Assembly (NCBI GenBank): GCA_004524535.1
Contig: SDNY01000007.1
Coordinates: 1 to 53,623 of the forward strand
DNA: 53,623 bases
Reading direction: 5' to 3'
DNA from: Promethearchaeota archaeon
GTDB taxonomy: Archaea > Asgardarchaeota > Lokiarchaeia > Sigyniarchaeales > SOKP01
The position numbers and the translations under genes were made by a program. This document shows positions 8,540 to 18,246 of the stretch, piece after piece; within the stretch, counting starts at the first letter, position 1; every line of letters starts with the position of its first letter. The notes under the pieces were generated by a model. It saw nothing but the letters and a program-made list of their open reading frames with translations, did not search any database and was not told where the DNA came from.

Positions 8540-9196
8540 TTAAGTTTTTACATTTAGATTTTGCTGAAATTCTTTTAAAACAGAATACAGCCGATCTACT
8601 ATTTTTTCTCTGAATTGAGTGTCGCTAACGAGTTTAGTCTTATTTTTTGAGGCTTTTTTATAAATCTTTTTTATTTTAAGTTGAATATCTTCCAATCCGG
8701 GAAAATCAAATTTCTTAATATTTGCTTTTAATTCTTTCATAAGTTTTATTATAAGATGGCTTTGTCCTTCTAGTTTTAACGCATCCATGAGCGTTATAAA
8801 TGAAGATGTTATCTCTGAAGCAATTCCAGGCAGTTCTAAAATGTATGACTTCATTTTTTCCATAGATTGGGAAAAGATTCCATTATTGCTTCTAATAAAT
8901 TCGTTAGATGGGTTTAGATTTGAGATCTCTTTAAATATTTTAATTGCGTTCTCATATTCTTTAACGAAATTCATTTTTTCAATAAACTCTGAAATGGGAA
9001 TATTTTTCTCTCTTAAGTATGATTCAATTTTTAACAAACCATTCATAGCGTTTTTAACAGCTTTTTGGAAAAAATCGTCGTTAATTGTTCCTTCTTGGTA
9101 TTTAAAATATAAATTATTTATTGAATTGACTAAAGAAAAGATTTCAGATTCTATTTCAATGGATACTTCTTTATTTTCTTTCATTTTAAATTCCAA
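8540..9196 (-). CDS. Hypothetical helical protein
   Basis: 218 aa, no family recognised. The composition is charged and helical (Lys, Glu, Ile, Asn), with predicted coiled-coil stretches near residues 5-60 and 170-215 and no membrane segment or cysteine motif. Its start codon overlaps the end of the upstream zinc-ribbon membrane protein gene by 11 nt, so the two are almost certainly translated together. It could be a cytosolic partner of that membrane protein. Function unknown. Confidence 0.7.
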   Translation of the reverse strand: MEFKMKENKEVSIEIESEIFSLVNSINNLYFKYQEGTINDDFFQKAVKNAMNGLLKIESYLREKNIPISEFIEKMNFVKEYENAIKIFKEISNLNPSNEFIRSNNGIFSQSMEKMKSYILELPGIASEITSSFITLMDALKLEGQSHLIIKLMKELKANIKKFDFPGLEDIQLKIKKIYKKASKNKTKLVSDTQFREKIVDRLYSVLKEFQQNLNVKT

Positions 9197-10097
9197 GGAG
9201 AGTAGGTCTCAGAAAAAATATGATCACAGCAACAAATCCACCTATTATCAGAGATGATATTAAAACACGAAATGTAGATGAATTAGACAAGTCTCTTATG
9301 GCTAATGTCATCAAGATAGGAACCCATATTGCGATAGTTAAGGCATCCATAACATCAAGAACGGCCCATATTTGAGATTGAAATATTCTATTTAAAACAA
9401 TAGGAGAAAGGTCTCCTTGAGTATAAATGTTAACTGTTGGGAACGCAACAAGAATTATCATAATTTTAAGTGTGTTAATTAATAACAAGGGAGCAAAACT
9501 GCAGAACAGCATTTTATATTTATTCGCTTCTTGTGTTTGTAATAGTGTACCTCCTTTATAAATAGAGAATGGACTCATTTCAGCGTTCTTATGTATCTCT
9601 TTTATTTCTTTATCACCTCCAAAACGGAGTTCCAATCTTTCGGAAAAGCCAACAGAGTAATTAGCGCCTTTAATAAACAACCAAGTAAGAATTGTATAAA
9701 AAATAAAATTGATAATAAGTCCAAACATAAAAAAAACTAAAAAAAATGTAAATGCGAAAATAAATCTAGTTGATTCCGGTTGAAATATAAAATGTGAAAT
9801 AAAAGCCAAACCCATAAGACCCCATAAAAAAGAGTTTAATAACAAAATGAGATAACCGGGAGCTGCACTTCTTTTATGATTGATATCATTGAAAGCACGA
9901 GCCGGATCTCTAAAAAGATAATAGATTTTCATATACCACTTGAGTGGGGTTATCCAAGGATCTTCAATTCGACGAAATAGGAAAAAATTTTCAATATACT
10001 CCATTTTTAACCTATTACCGCAGAAAGAGCAAACAAAACTATCAGCAGGATTTTCATTTCCGCATCTTGGACATCTTAGGAGTGCAGTGGTTGACAT
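9186..10097 (-). CDS. Zinc-ribbon plus Yip1-like multi-pass membrane protein
   Basis: The 303-aa protein opens with a zinc ribbon (C9-x2-C12, C23-x2-C26). A soluble linker rich in aromatic residues follows (residues 35-85, with the YYLFRDPARAFNDI-type segment seen before many Yip1 domains). Five hydrophobic segments lie at about 90-115, 118-150, 200-222, 240-262 and 278-300. Yip1-domain proteins in eukaryotes act in vesicle traffic; the prokaryotic role is unknown. It overlaps the helical gene downstream. The Yip1 assignment is by pattern and moderately sure. Confidence 0.65.
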   Translation of the reverse strand: MSTTALLRCPRCGNENPADSFVCSFCGNRLKMEYIENFFLFRRIEDPWITPLKWYMKIYYLFRDPARAFNDINHKRSAAPGYLILLLNSFLWGLMGLAFISHFIFQPESTRFIFAFTFFLVFFMFGLIINFIFYTILTWLFIKGANYSVGFSERLELRFGGDKEIKEIHKNAEMSPFSIYKGGTLLQTQEANKYKMLFCSFAPLLLINTLKIMIILVAFPTVNIYTQGDLSPIVLNRIFQSQIWAVLDVMDALTIAIWVPILMTLAIRDLSNSSTFRVLISSLIIGGFVAVIIFFLRPTLLGI

Positions 10098-10190
10098 TTA
10101 TAGAAAATTTGAAAATTATTTTTTAATATTCTTATAATAATGATCTTATAAATATTTCTTTTGAATTTTAATGATTTTATAAATAGGGTA

Positions 10191-11258
10191 TTATTGATAT
10201 TCTATTAAAAAATAATGTTTTTCTTTAGTAATTTTATAATTTCGATTTATAAATTTTTTAATTAACTCTAAATTTGTTTTGGTATGATTTGTAATTTCTA
10301 AAACTTTTATTCTGGAAGGTTCATCCTTGATGTAAGCCATTAACGGTATCAATTGATCGCTTAAATAATTATCAACTGGAATCTCGTTTTTTATATATTT
10401 TATCAATTCGTCTGCTGCAATAATACCGAGTTTCTCCGAAGAAATGCGTTTTTCTCCCAAAATAGTTCCTGTTGAGATAATAGCACCAGTATCGGAGTGA
10501 GCCCATAAAGAAAGCCCTACTCCAGGACTATTTGAACTTACCCAAGTATAATTTATCTCTGTTTCCATCTTTAGGTTTCTTTTAATTTGCTGTTTTATTG
10601 ATTTTCGAATTCTTTCTGCTATGTTATCTCTTTGTCTCCTTAATTGATTGGTACAAATAATTTCACCTTCGATTAAATCAATATTTCCTAATTCTGTTAA
10701 ATTTATAGGTATTAGATTTTGTTTAAGAGGAGATATAATACATTTTACTTGAGCTCCTCCTTTGGGATAAAATCCATGTTTTTGAATTTTTATTTCAATG
10801 TTTAATCCTGAATTTTTAAAGATTTTATATGTAACTTCATTAAGGTAATTGAGGTCAGGCGCCCATTTTCCAAAAGTACCTCCTCCTGAAAGAGAGATTT
10901 CAATTGGCTTGAGTCTTTTAAGATTCAAACAAGCAATTTGAATTGGTTGCAATAGAAGACCAATACTTGCAGCAGTGGCGATATTTACATTTATTTTGGG
11001 TGATAACTGTTTATTAGGGATTAATGTTATTTCACGCGTACCAACTTTACATTCACTTAATTGACTATTAGTTAATTCAGCAAGAGTTTTAAGTCCTAAT
11101 AGATGCTGTAATTTTAAACCAGGTTTAGGACGGTTAGCACGTATATTATTAATTCTAATTGGTTGGTTAAATAGAATCGAATATCCAGCACTTAATCGAA
11201 GTATTGACCCACCCCCTTCTCCAAAAGAACCATCTATTTCCAAAAAAGTGTCGTTCAA
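10191..11258 (-). CDS. rtcA: RNA 3'-terminal phosphate cyclase
   Basis: Converts RNA 3'-phosphate ends to 2',3'-cyclic phosphates via an adenylylated enzyme. The 355-aa sequence has the RtcA signature start IDGSFGEGGGSILR (residues 8-21), then RANRPKPGLKLQHL near 39-52. GGGTFGKWAPDLNYL lies near 124-138, and the C-terminal block SDQLIPLMAYI carries the motif preceding the active-site region. Length fits (about 340). The enzyme produces ends used by the RtcB ligase, which joins BHB-spliced exons in archaea, so it is relevant to the many introns here although no rtcB is in the window. Confidence 0.9.
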   Translation of the reverse strand: MNDTFLEIDGSFGEGGGSILRLSAGYSILFNQPIRINNIRANRPKPGLKLQHLLGLKTLAELTNSQLSECKVGTREITLIPNKQLSPKINVNIATAASIGLLLQPIQIACLNLKRLKPIEISLSGGGTFGKWAPDLNYLNEVTYKIFKNSGLNIEIKIQKHGFYPKGGAQVKCIISPLKQNLIPINLTELGNIDLIEGEIICTNQLRRQRDNIAERIRKSIKQQIKRNLKMETEINYTWVSSNSPGVGLSLWAHSDTGAIISTGTILGEKRISSEKLGIIAADELIKYIKNEIPVDNYLSDQLIPLMAYIKDEPSRIKVLEITNHTKTNLELIKKFINRNYKITKEKHYFLIEYQ

Positions 11259-11331
11259 TAATCCTTTTTTTTCTCTTTTTTTATTGATTTTTATTAATTA
11301 ATGTGATTTAAAATAGTTATTTAACATCATT

Positions 11332-13623
11332 TTATCCCATATTAATTATAAAGTTAACATCAGTTTTTCCTACCTTAATTTTATGTTTACCATTAGATGC
11401 TACATATTCTACCATTATCCTATCATCTTTAACAGGAACCATAAAGGTTGATTTACCATCTCCTTCGAACTTACCAATTCGTAATTCAATCTCATCAGTC
11501 TCAATTTCATCAATATAATTCATGACAGGCCCTATAGGAATAATTCCTCCTTCACGAATATAAAGTGGTAATGTTTCAATATCTACCTCAACATTTATCC
11601 ATTTTTCACCCTTAATACGTTCACCATTCCACCAGTCAGTCCAAACACCTTTGGGGAAATATATTTCTCTTGTATTAGTATCATCTGTTATTGGAGCTAC
11701 GAGCAGATTATCTCCAAACATGAATTCATTTGATATATTCCATACGTTAGGATCATCTTGAAATTCAATTACTAATGCTCGTGTCATAGGAAGGGATTTT
11801 TCTACACAATCAAATGCAGAGCCATAAATATAAGGGAGAAGTTGATATCGAAGTTGAATATAATCTCGACAAATTCTCATGATATTTGGACGGAACCTAT
11901 AGAGCTCCCGCTTTCCCATCCCATGGATACGACTATGTGAATGAAATAGCCCTAGTTGCATCCAACGTATAAGAAGTTTGCCAAAAGTTAAACCTGCAAA
12001 CCCTCCTATGTCTTGACTCCAGAATTGATATCCTGAAAGTCCGAAGGATAATCCTCCTTCAAGTTGAGGTATCATATTAGTCCAATTTGCGCTGCTATCT
12101 CCCCCCCAATGAACGGGATAACGCTGATTACCTGCCCATGCTGAACGAGACCACATACAAATGCCACCAGTCATCTCTTTTGTTATCTGGCATGCTGCTT
12201 TATTATATAATAGGGGATAGAGATTATGCATTCGATGTCCTGGCGTTCCATTATAATAAACACCATCTAAAGGTGCGCTTTCACCAAAATCTGTCTTAAT
12301 AACTTTAGCCCCTAATTTAAGGAGTTTACCAATCCATTTTTGATAAACCTCTACTGCGTTTGGATTAGTAAAATCAATACAAGCGGAAACACCCTTGAAT
12401 CCTTGAACCATACAAATCCCTGTATCATAAATTTCTCCCTCCTTAGTTTTAACAAATCCACCAACAGATTTTAACTCTTCATAATATTTGGAACCTTCAG
12501 GAATGTATGGAAGTTGCCATAAAGATACTTTGAATCCCATTTTTGTTAATTCTTCAAAAAATTTTTTAGGATCGGGAAACCTCTGCTTATCTAGCTCAAG
12601 ATCACAATACCAATCTTTTTTAAACCAGTGTGTATCTAGATGAATTACATCACAGGGAATCTCATTTTCTCGCAATTTCTTAGCAATTTTGAGTGTTTCT
12701 TCAGCTGATTTATAAGATATTTTACTTTGCCAATATCCAAAAGTCCATTTTGGAGGGACCACTCCTTTTCCCGTAATATCAGTATATTGTGATAAAATTT
12801 CTTTAATATTCCCTAAAATTACATAATAATCTAAAAAATCATCTTCCACAGCAACTTGAACATCGGTAGCACTCATGCTTCCAACCCACACTGTCATAGG
12901 ACATGAATGGTTAAAAAATACACCATAACCCTTAGTACTTACGAAGAAAGGAGTATTCTTATAGCTACGGGGCGTTGTCGTGCCTAACGCTTCCTTCATA
13001 ATAAGATCAATAGTTTGTCCTACTTTGTTTAATCTAGTAAACTGCTCACCAAATCCATAGATGGCTTCATGAGGATGAAGATCAAACTTTTCTACGCCAA
13101 TTGGAGAATTATCTTTTTTTGAATAACAAAAACCTGTGCCAAAAGCATCCCAATTGTTAAAATTATTTTTTTCTAATCCACTTAAACCACATAGTTTAAC
13201 ATTATTTAGAGTAAATATTTCTATTCGGAACGGTTTTAAGTTTATAGAAAAAATTATTTGTCCAGTTGTAATTAAAAACTGTTTTGATCCTTTCTTTATT
13301 TTTAATTTTGAGGGGCCCTCAAACGTTCCTATAACCATAGGATTTTCATTATTATTTACTTTTTCTGCTTCTTTATAGCGAATCCGTATAATCCTATCAG
13401 TAATAACATCAATTCGGAGAGCCCCTGGACTTTCTTTCAATTTACTATATTCTTTAAATGCTTCAGAAAGATCTTCAAAGCCATTAAAAGAGTCGTTAAG
13501 AGTTCCTTTCCTGATATTAATCGAAGTTTCAAAAATTAATGAATTTCCTTCTATTTTTTGAAGTTTTATACTATCTACTCTATGTTGAACAACCCCATTG
13601 GATTCTAATAATCTCGTTATCAT
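11332..13623 (-). CDS. GH31 family alpha-glycosidase (alpha-xylosidase-like)
   Basis: Retaining exo-acting glycosidase of 763 aa. It has an N-terminal beta-sandwich (residues about 1-260), then the GH31 barrel beginning PPKWTFGYWQSK. The likely nucleophile is D445 in KTDFGE and the acid/base D509 in HWGGDSSANW. C-terminal beta domains start near 640. KTDFGE and WAGNQRYPVHWGGDS resemble alpha-xylosidases of the YicI/XylS group more than alpha-glucosidases. No signal peptide is visible, so it is probably cytosolic. It may act with the GPH transporter at 4476, though the two are not in one operon. Confidence 0.88.
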   Translation of the reverse strand: MITRLLESNGVVQHRVDSIKLQKIEGNSLIFETSINIRKGTLNDSFNGFEDLSEAFKEYSKLKESPGALRIDVITDRIIRIRYKEAEKVNNNENPMVIGTFEGPSKLKIKKGSKQFLITTGQIIFSINLKPFRIEIFTLNNVKLCGLSGLEKNNFNNWDAFGTGFCYSKKDNSPIGVEKFDLHPHEAIYGFGEQFTRLNKVGQTIDLIMKEALGTTTPRSYKNTPFFVSTKGYGVFFNHSCPMTVWVGSMSATDVQVAVEDDFLDYYVILGNIKEILSQYTDITGKGVVPPKWTFGYWQSKISYKSAEETLKIAKKLRENEIPCDVIHLDTHWFKKDWYCDLELDKQRFPDPKKFFEELTKMGFKVSLWQLPYIPEGSKYYEELKSVGGFVKTKEGEIYDTGICMVQGFKGVSACIDFTNPNAVEVYQKWIGKLLKLGAKVIKTDFGESAPLDGVYYNGTPGHRMHNLYPLLYNKAACQITKEMTGGICMWSRSAWAGNQRYPVHWGGDSSANWTNMIPQLEGGLSFGLSGYQFWSQDIGGFAGLTFGKLLIRWMQLGLFHSHSRIHGMGKRELYRFRPNIMRICRDYIQLRYQLLPYIYGSAFDCVEKSLPMTRALVIEFQDDPNVWNISNEFMFGDNLLVAPITDDTNTREIYFPKGVWTDWWNGERIKGEKWINVEVDIETLPLYIREGGIIPIGPVMNYIDEIETDEIELRIGKFEGDGKSTFMVPVKDDRIMVEYVASNGKHKIKVGKTDVNFIINMG

Positions 13624-13781
13624 AATTCTATTTCTTTTTTTTTTTTAATTTAAATAATTAGTATGATTTAAAACAATTATTTAAAATGCTACACTATATA
13701 AAACATAAAGAGTTAGTGTTAATTTATTCTAACCATTTTTTATTCATATTAATAGGAAAGAAATAATCTAAGGTTATAATA

Positions 13782-14879
13782 ATGGCTAAAGGAAAAGAAT
13801 TAATAGACAAAGGAAGTAATTATTTCGATAAAGGCAAATATAATGAGGCCATTAATTTATATAAAAGGGCCTTAGATTTAGAGCCTAATGATGTAGATTT
13901 GCTTATTAAAATAGGATTGTCTTATCGACATTTAGAAGAATATGATAGAGCGATTGATTATTATGATCGGGTTTTAGAGATCGAACCGGACAATAAAACA
14001 GCTCTGAACAACATAGGTTACACTAAAGAATGCCAGGGTCAGATAGAAGAAGCTATTGATTTGTATAAGAAATCTTTAGAAATAGATCCATCTTACGATG
14101 TCCCTTTGGTAAATCTTACAAATATCTATTTCGAGAGAGAAGAGTATACCGACGTGATAAAAGTGTTGAAAAAAGCGTTAAATATAGATCATTTAAATAC
14201 TGCGAATTGGATAGATTTAGGACGAGCTCATAGGTTCTTGGAGGAATACGATGAGGCAATAGTCGCTTACAAAAAAGCTTTAAAGCTCGATAAATACTCT
14301 AAGATAGCTTGGAACAATATTGGATGGGTCTATTATTGCAAGAAACTATATGCTGAAGCGGTAGATGCTTATACAAAATCTCTTTCTATTGATTGGCTCT
14401 ATGATTTAAGTTTTTCAAATTTGATTAAAGTTTACAAGAAAATGATTAAAAATAATAGCCAAGATGCTATTATGTGGAAAAATATAGCTAATGGTTTTTA
14501 TGTAGCAAAAGCATATAAAAGGGCTCTTGATGCTTGTAATCGATCTTTGGAGCTTAATCAAAGTAATGAGGCACTTAAACTTTATGAAAAAATTGAGAAA
14601 GCTAAGTCTAAATTTGATATGGTTCCAATATTATTGAAAAAGATAGAAGATGCATTGGAGTTATTTTCCTCGATTTCAACTTCCGCATTATTAAGGGATA
14701 TTATTGAATACGTCAAACATAAATCACCTGAATTAAGTTCAGAATTTAACAATAATGAAATAAAATTCAAAATATTTGAAACGATTAGAGAAAAAGGTTT
14801 TTACATTAAATTGGAGAAAAATAAGTTAATTTTTTACGAAAAACCTGAAAGTGAATCAAGAATAGACTATATGAAATAA
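13782..14879 (+). CDS. Tetratricopeptide-repeat protein
   Basis: 365 aa made of about seven 34-residue TPRs from residue 3 to about 250. Repeat cores are easily seen as KGKYNEAINLYKRALDLEPN, EYDRAIDYYDRVLEIEPDN, EEAIDLYKKSLEIDP and EYDEAIVAYKKALKLDK. A non-repeat helical C-terminus of about 110 residues follows. There is no signal peptide or catalytic motif. TPR arrays are protein-interaction scaffolds and are abundant in Asgard archaea. It is convergent with the NadM fusion gene, with only 5 nt between the stops. Specific role unknown. Confidence 0.85.
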   Translation: MAKGKELIDKGSNYFDKGKYNEAINLYKRALDLEPNDVDLLIKIGLSYRHLEEYDRAIDYYDRVLEIEPDNKTALNNIGYTKECQGQIEEAIDLYKKSLEIDPSYDVPLVNLTNIYFEREEYTDVIKVLKKALNIDHLNTANWIDLGRAHRFLEEYDEAIVAYKKALKLDKYSKIAWNNIGWVYYCKKLYAEAVDAYTKSLSIDWLYDLSFSNLIKVYKKMIKNNSQDAIMWKNIANGFYVAKAYKRALDACNRSLELNQSNEALKLYEKIEKAKSKFDMVPILLKKIEDALELFSSISTSALLRDIIEYVKHKSPELSSEFNNNEIKFKIFETIREKGFYIKLEKNKLIFYEKPESESRIDYMK

Positions 14880-14884
14880 ATCCT

Positions 14885-16021
14885 TTATTTATTTTTAAGT
14901 GATTTTATTCTTTCAATCCCTTTAAATTCTTTAATTAATTTTGAGACTTCTTTAGGTACTAAATTTAGCCATTCATCATCATCATTGTAGATTAGATCTC
15001 TAATGTGTGTAGCATTCAATTTATCCATCTTCAAGGGTAATTTGTCTGCAACCAGATAACTTTTGTTAGTAAATAGAGTTCTCACCCAGTCGCTATTAGA
15101 ATAAATAATATCGACATCTCCGACTATACTTATTACGTGATCGACCCATTTTTGAGCTTTAAAAATATCAACTATGTCAAAGATTTCAATCCTTTCCTTA
15201 GGTATCTTTTCAAATTCTAATGTAGATATGATAAATTGCTTTCTCTCTTCTGCAGAGAAAGGATCATTTATAGTATGAGAGAATTGGGAGCTTCCAATTC
15301 CTAATTTGACTTTTTCACACTTCTTTAACATTTTTTTTAATACATATAAATGACCATTATGAAATGGCTGAAATCTTCCAATAAATAATCCTACTTTGCC
15401 TTTCTTGATTTTAGAGATTCTTTTTTTCTCAAAAAGTGTTTTTATATCCTGTTTCAATAAAAATTCCCAGATTTCTCGAGAATAATCAACTAATTTTTCA
15501 TAATTCATTAAATTTTTTAGCTCTTCTTTAGTATAAAACTGGCTCCCGTTGAGTTCTAACTCACTGGGATTTGGATGTAATTCGATGGGGTAGTCAACTA
15601 ACGCGAAAAAAATGTATGCGATTTCTGGAGTGAAGTTATCTTCTTCAGTGTGTAATTTGTAGAATAGAATCTTCTGAATATATTTTTCAGCAATCCCAAA
15701 TTCTTCTTCAAGCTCTCTTACCGCATTTTTTTTTATGTCATTAAGCGTCATTTTATCTTTATATTCAACATGACCTGAAGCGGAATCTGTGAAGTATTCA
15801 GGATACCCTCTTTTACTTTTACCTCTTTTTTGTACTAAATATAGGATTTTGTTTTCAGCTGTAAATGCCATTACAAAGAGCCGAACGATGAGATGGCTAA
15901 TTTTATTCTGATGAGCTTCACTACGGTTCATTGGAAAGATATATTTGGAAAGTTGCCCCGATTGGAGATATTTTATATGTTCATTTTTGATACAGGCTAA
16001 AATTTCATCATTTGATTTCAT
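14885..16021 (-). CDS. Nudix hydrolase fused to NMN adenylyltransferase (NadM)
   Basis: A 378-aa two-domain protein. The N-terminal part (about 40-180) is a Nudix domain of the isopentenyl-diphosphate-isomerase-like branch, with GHVEY at 83-87 and the Nudix-box core RELEEEFG from R102. The C-terminal part (about 210-370) is an archaeal-type NMN adenylyltransferase with nucleotide-binding GRFQPFHNGH at 215-224, IGSSQFSHT and NATHIRDLI. NadM makes NAD from NMN and ATP. The Nudix half may clean up ADP-ribose or damaged nucleotides. Bacterial NadM-Nudix fusions have the reverse domain order. It is last gene of a minus-strand operon, 11 nt after SAM hydrolase. Confidence 0.88.
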   Translation of the reverse strand: MKSNDEILACIKNEHIKYLQSGQLSKYIFPMNRSEAHQNKISHLIVRLFVMAFTAENKILYLVQKRGKSKRGYPEYFTDSASGHVEYKDKMTLNDIKKNAVRELEEEFGIAEKYIQKILFYKLHTEEDNFTPEIAYIFFALVDYPIELHPNPSELELNGSQFYTKEELKNLMNYEKLVDYSREIWEFLLKQDIKTLFEKKRISKIKKGKVGLFIGRFQPFHNGHLYVLKKMLKKCEKVKLGIGSSQFSHTINDPFSAEERKQFIISTLEFEKIPKERIEIFDIVDIFKAQKWVDHVISIVGDVDIIYSNSDWVRTLFTNKSYLVADKLPLKMDKLNATHIRDLIYNDDDEWLNLVPKEVSKLIKEFKGIERIKSLKNK

Positions 16022-16032
16022 TCAATAACACC

Positions 16033-16848
16033 TTATATTCTAATCTTAATAATATCACCTACTTTAAGTAAAAGATCTTTAGCAGCATTTCCTTGATTCT
16101 TCGAGATTTCAAGATAACCAGTGGATCCAACAAGAAATAATAAAGAATGGAGAGATTCGCTAGCAAAATGGGTTACAAATTTACCTCTATATTTTTGGTT
16201 TTTAGATTCCAATTCTATTGTATCTTTTAGTGAGAGAGATGATCCTTCAATTAAGTTATCTTTTATTGGGATATTTGTTGTTATATTTCCAAAATTATCA
16301 ATGTATTGTACTGTGCAATGAATAGTTCTCTCATTAGGAATTAGTCTATACTCAACATCAATCTCAGTTAAATTATCTAAGTTGAAGGAAGGACCAAATT
16401 TACTTAGTGGTACTCCACGGGTAATATGAGCGCCTATAGGAGCCATAATATCTCGTCCGTGAAAAGTATTTGAAACAGGTTTATTGAAATATTCATCATT
16501 GTTAACGATTACACATTCAACAATTTTTTCATTTGAGAATATAGTTGAAAATACACCATTGTTAGGTCCAATAAAATAATAGTTAGAATCAGATTTGAAG
16601 GCAAGAATTTCTCTTGAACTACCAACGCCAGGATCTACTACTACTACAAAAACTGAATGTTCAGGGAAATGTTTATATGTAGTTTTAATAAGATATGAGG
16701 CTTCAATTATAGAATAAGAGGATATATTTTGAGTGATATCAATGATTTTAACATTAGGATTAATTTTTAGAATGGTACCCTTCATACTTGCGACATAATG
16801 ACCTCCAAGAGGACCAAAATCAGTTAAAATAGCAATAATATTTGTCAA
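16033..16848 (-). CDS. SAM hydroxide adenosyltransferase (DUF62 / SAM hydrolase)
   Basis: Splits S-adenosylmethionine into adenosine and methionine using activated water. The 271-aa protein has the family motifs TDFGPLGGHYVASMKG (residues 8-23), VVVDPGVGSSR near 70-80 and FIGPNNGVFS near 92-101. NTFHGRDIMAPIGAH lies near 126-140, and a C-terminal beta-barrel contains the segment IDNFGNITTNI. Length and motifs fit the archaeal DUF62 family, related to fluorinases but without their specific insertion. It is 16 nt after the unknown helical gene and 11 nt before the NadM fusion; pathway linkage is via adenosine/SAM salvage at most. Confidence 0.92.
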   Translation of the reverse strand: MTNIIAILTDFGPLGGHYVASMKGTILKINPNVKIIDITQNISSYSIIEASYLIKTTYKHFPEHSVFVVVVDPGVGSSREILAFKSDSNYYFIGPNNGVFSTIFSNEKIVECVIVNNDEYFNKPVSNTFHGRDIMAPIGAHITRGVPLSKFGPSFNLDNLTEIDVEYRLIPNERTIHCTVQYIDNFGNITTNIPIKDNLIEGSSLSLKDTIELESKNQKYRGKFVTHFASESLHSLLFLVGSTGYLEISKNQGNAAKDLLLKVGDIIKIRI

Positions 16849-16864
16849 GATTCTGTCATTACAA

Positions 16865-17764
16865 TTATTGTTTTTTCTGAAATCTTTGTTCTGCTTGATA
16901 AAAATCCTGTAGTGCTTTTGACTTTAAAGTATATTCTTCTTCTTTTTCAGTTTGCATTAGTTTTTTGGATAACTCGCTTGCTTTTTTATAATATGTATAA
17001 GCGGCGTGGAAGTCTTCTTTCCTTAACGCGCTTCTTGCCTCTCTCACGATTTCATCACGTTTTTTAGACAAATCTGGTATATCTACAGATAAACTAGCTC
17101 TCTCCCTTAACGATTTAGCTAGATCTCTTACTTTTAACTCTTCTGCAACTTCTGCGGCTTTATTGAAAAGCTTTCCAGCTCTTTCGTAATCTAGCGATTT
17201 TAAAGCGCTCTCCGCAGCCTTATAATATTCAGAAATTTTTGTATGCACTTTATCTTCAATTTTTTGTAATAATTCTTGCGCAATTCTTCTTTCTTTTTTA
17301 CCTTCGCTTAACATTTCTTTAGTTAGATTGATTATCCTTTCTTTTAATACATCAGCGTTTAAAATATCATCTAACGTTTCAATATGTTTTTCATAAATGG
17401 CTTTTAATTCTTCTTCAAATTCTTCTTTTGGAATCTCTAAAAAGTTTAAAGATTCTATAGAAATTGCGGCATTTTTCATCGGAGCTCTAAATTTTTCGGG
17501 CTCTTCACCTTCGTTTAGTAATACTCCAACTATTATTCCAGAGGCTTTTCGACTTATTTTACCTGTGAAATTATGAAGATAAGAAATTATAATATAATTT
17601 TTTAATTTTAAAAAATTAAATGTGTTCTTTGAGTGGTCTAAATTTAGCCTTAAAAACAAATCACTTGATACTTCGAAATCTAATTCAGTGTTTTTTAAAT
17701 AATAACCTAGAATTTTATAATCCGCTTCTCTTGGCAATAATACAATAAATAAGCCTTTTGGCAT
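16865..17764 (-). CDS. Unknown protein with a beta-rich N-terminal domain and helical repeats
   Basis: 299 aa, no family recognised. Residues 1-100 are beta-rich, ending near GKISRKASGIIVGVLLNEGE, and could be a small longin/roadblock-like or ligand-binding fold (guess). Residues 110-299 are helical, with repeats such as YYKAAESALKSLDYERAGKL and ARSALRKEDFHAAYTYYKKA that look like TPR/SEL1-type pairs. It lies 64 nt downstream of two coiled-coil genes and 16 nt upstream of the SAM hydrolase, so it appears to belong to the same transcript. No membrane segment. Confidence 0.75.
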   Translation of the reverse strand: MPKGLFIVLLPREADYKILGYYLKNTELDFEVSSDLFLRLNLDHSKNTFNFLKLKNYIIISYLHNFTGKISRKASGIIVGVLLNEGEEPEKFRAPMKNAAISIESLNFLEIPKEEFEEELKAIYEKHIETLDDILNADVLKERIINLTKEMLSEGKKERRIAQELLQKIEDKVHTKISEYYKAAESALKSLDYERAGKLFNKAAEVAEELKVRDLAKSLRERASLSVDIPDLSKKRDEIVREARSALRKEDFHAAYTYYKKASELSKKLMQTEKEEEYTLKSKALQDFYQAEQRFQKKQ

Positions 17765-17828
17765 AAAATTTAAGTCACCTTAAAGTTAACTATTAAAAAG
17801 TAATTTTAAATGTTAAAAAAAAATTAAC

Positions 17829-18245
17829 TTAAGTTTTTTTTAAAACTCTATTTGTTTCTTCTCTAATAGAACGAATTATGGAAAGTAATTGGGCGTAATA
17901 TAGATTATTAGAAACCGCTTTTTCTCCTTGTCTTATTGCGTCAATTGCCTTCTTTTCTTGTTTTAGGATAGTGTCTATAGAATTTTTATCCCATAATTCT
18001 TGTATTTTTTCACCTAATTCATCGGATAAATCTTTCAAACTTTTAGAAGACTGCACGCGAAATTGTTTTAAAACTTCTACGATTAACCTGATATTCTCCG
18101 TTAGGCTTACAGTCTCCTCACTAAATTTTTGACTCATATTATTAATTGCAGTTCCCATATTCTGAATTTGGGCAATTGTACCGTCCAATGATTGGGTAAT
18201 TGAGTTAATTTGTTCAATCATTTGGTCTAAGAGTTGTTCAGCCAA
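17829..18245 (-). CDS. Short coiled-coil protein A
   Basis: 138 aa and almost entirely amphipathic helix. Ser/Thr/Gln/Asn-rich heptads run from residue 5 to about 90 (INSITQSLDGTIAQIQNMG), then a second helix near 100-135. It starts MAEQLLDQM, closely similar in style to the upstream neighbour MAEMLTDLL, from which it is separated by one base. The pair looks like two diverged paralogues or two subunits of one coiled-coil complex. Composition is reminiscent of chemoreceptor or tether helices, but no known domain is recognised. Confidence 0.75.
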   Translation of the reverse strand: MAEQLLDQMIEQINSITQSLDGTIAQIQNMGTAINNMSQKFSEETVSLTENIRLIVEVLKQFRVQSSKSLKDLSDELGEKIQELWDKNSIDTILKQEKKAIDAIRQGEKAVSNNLYYAQLLSIIRSIREETNRVLKKT

Positions 18246-18246
18246 A

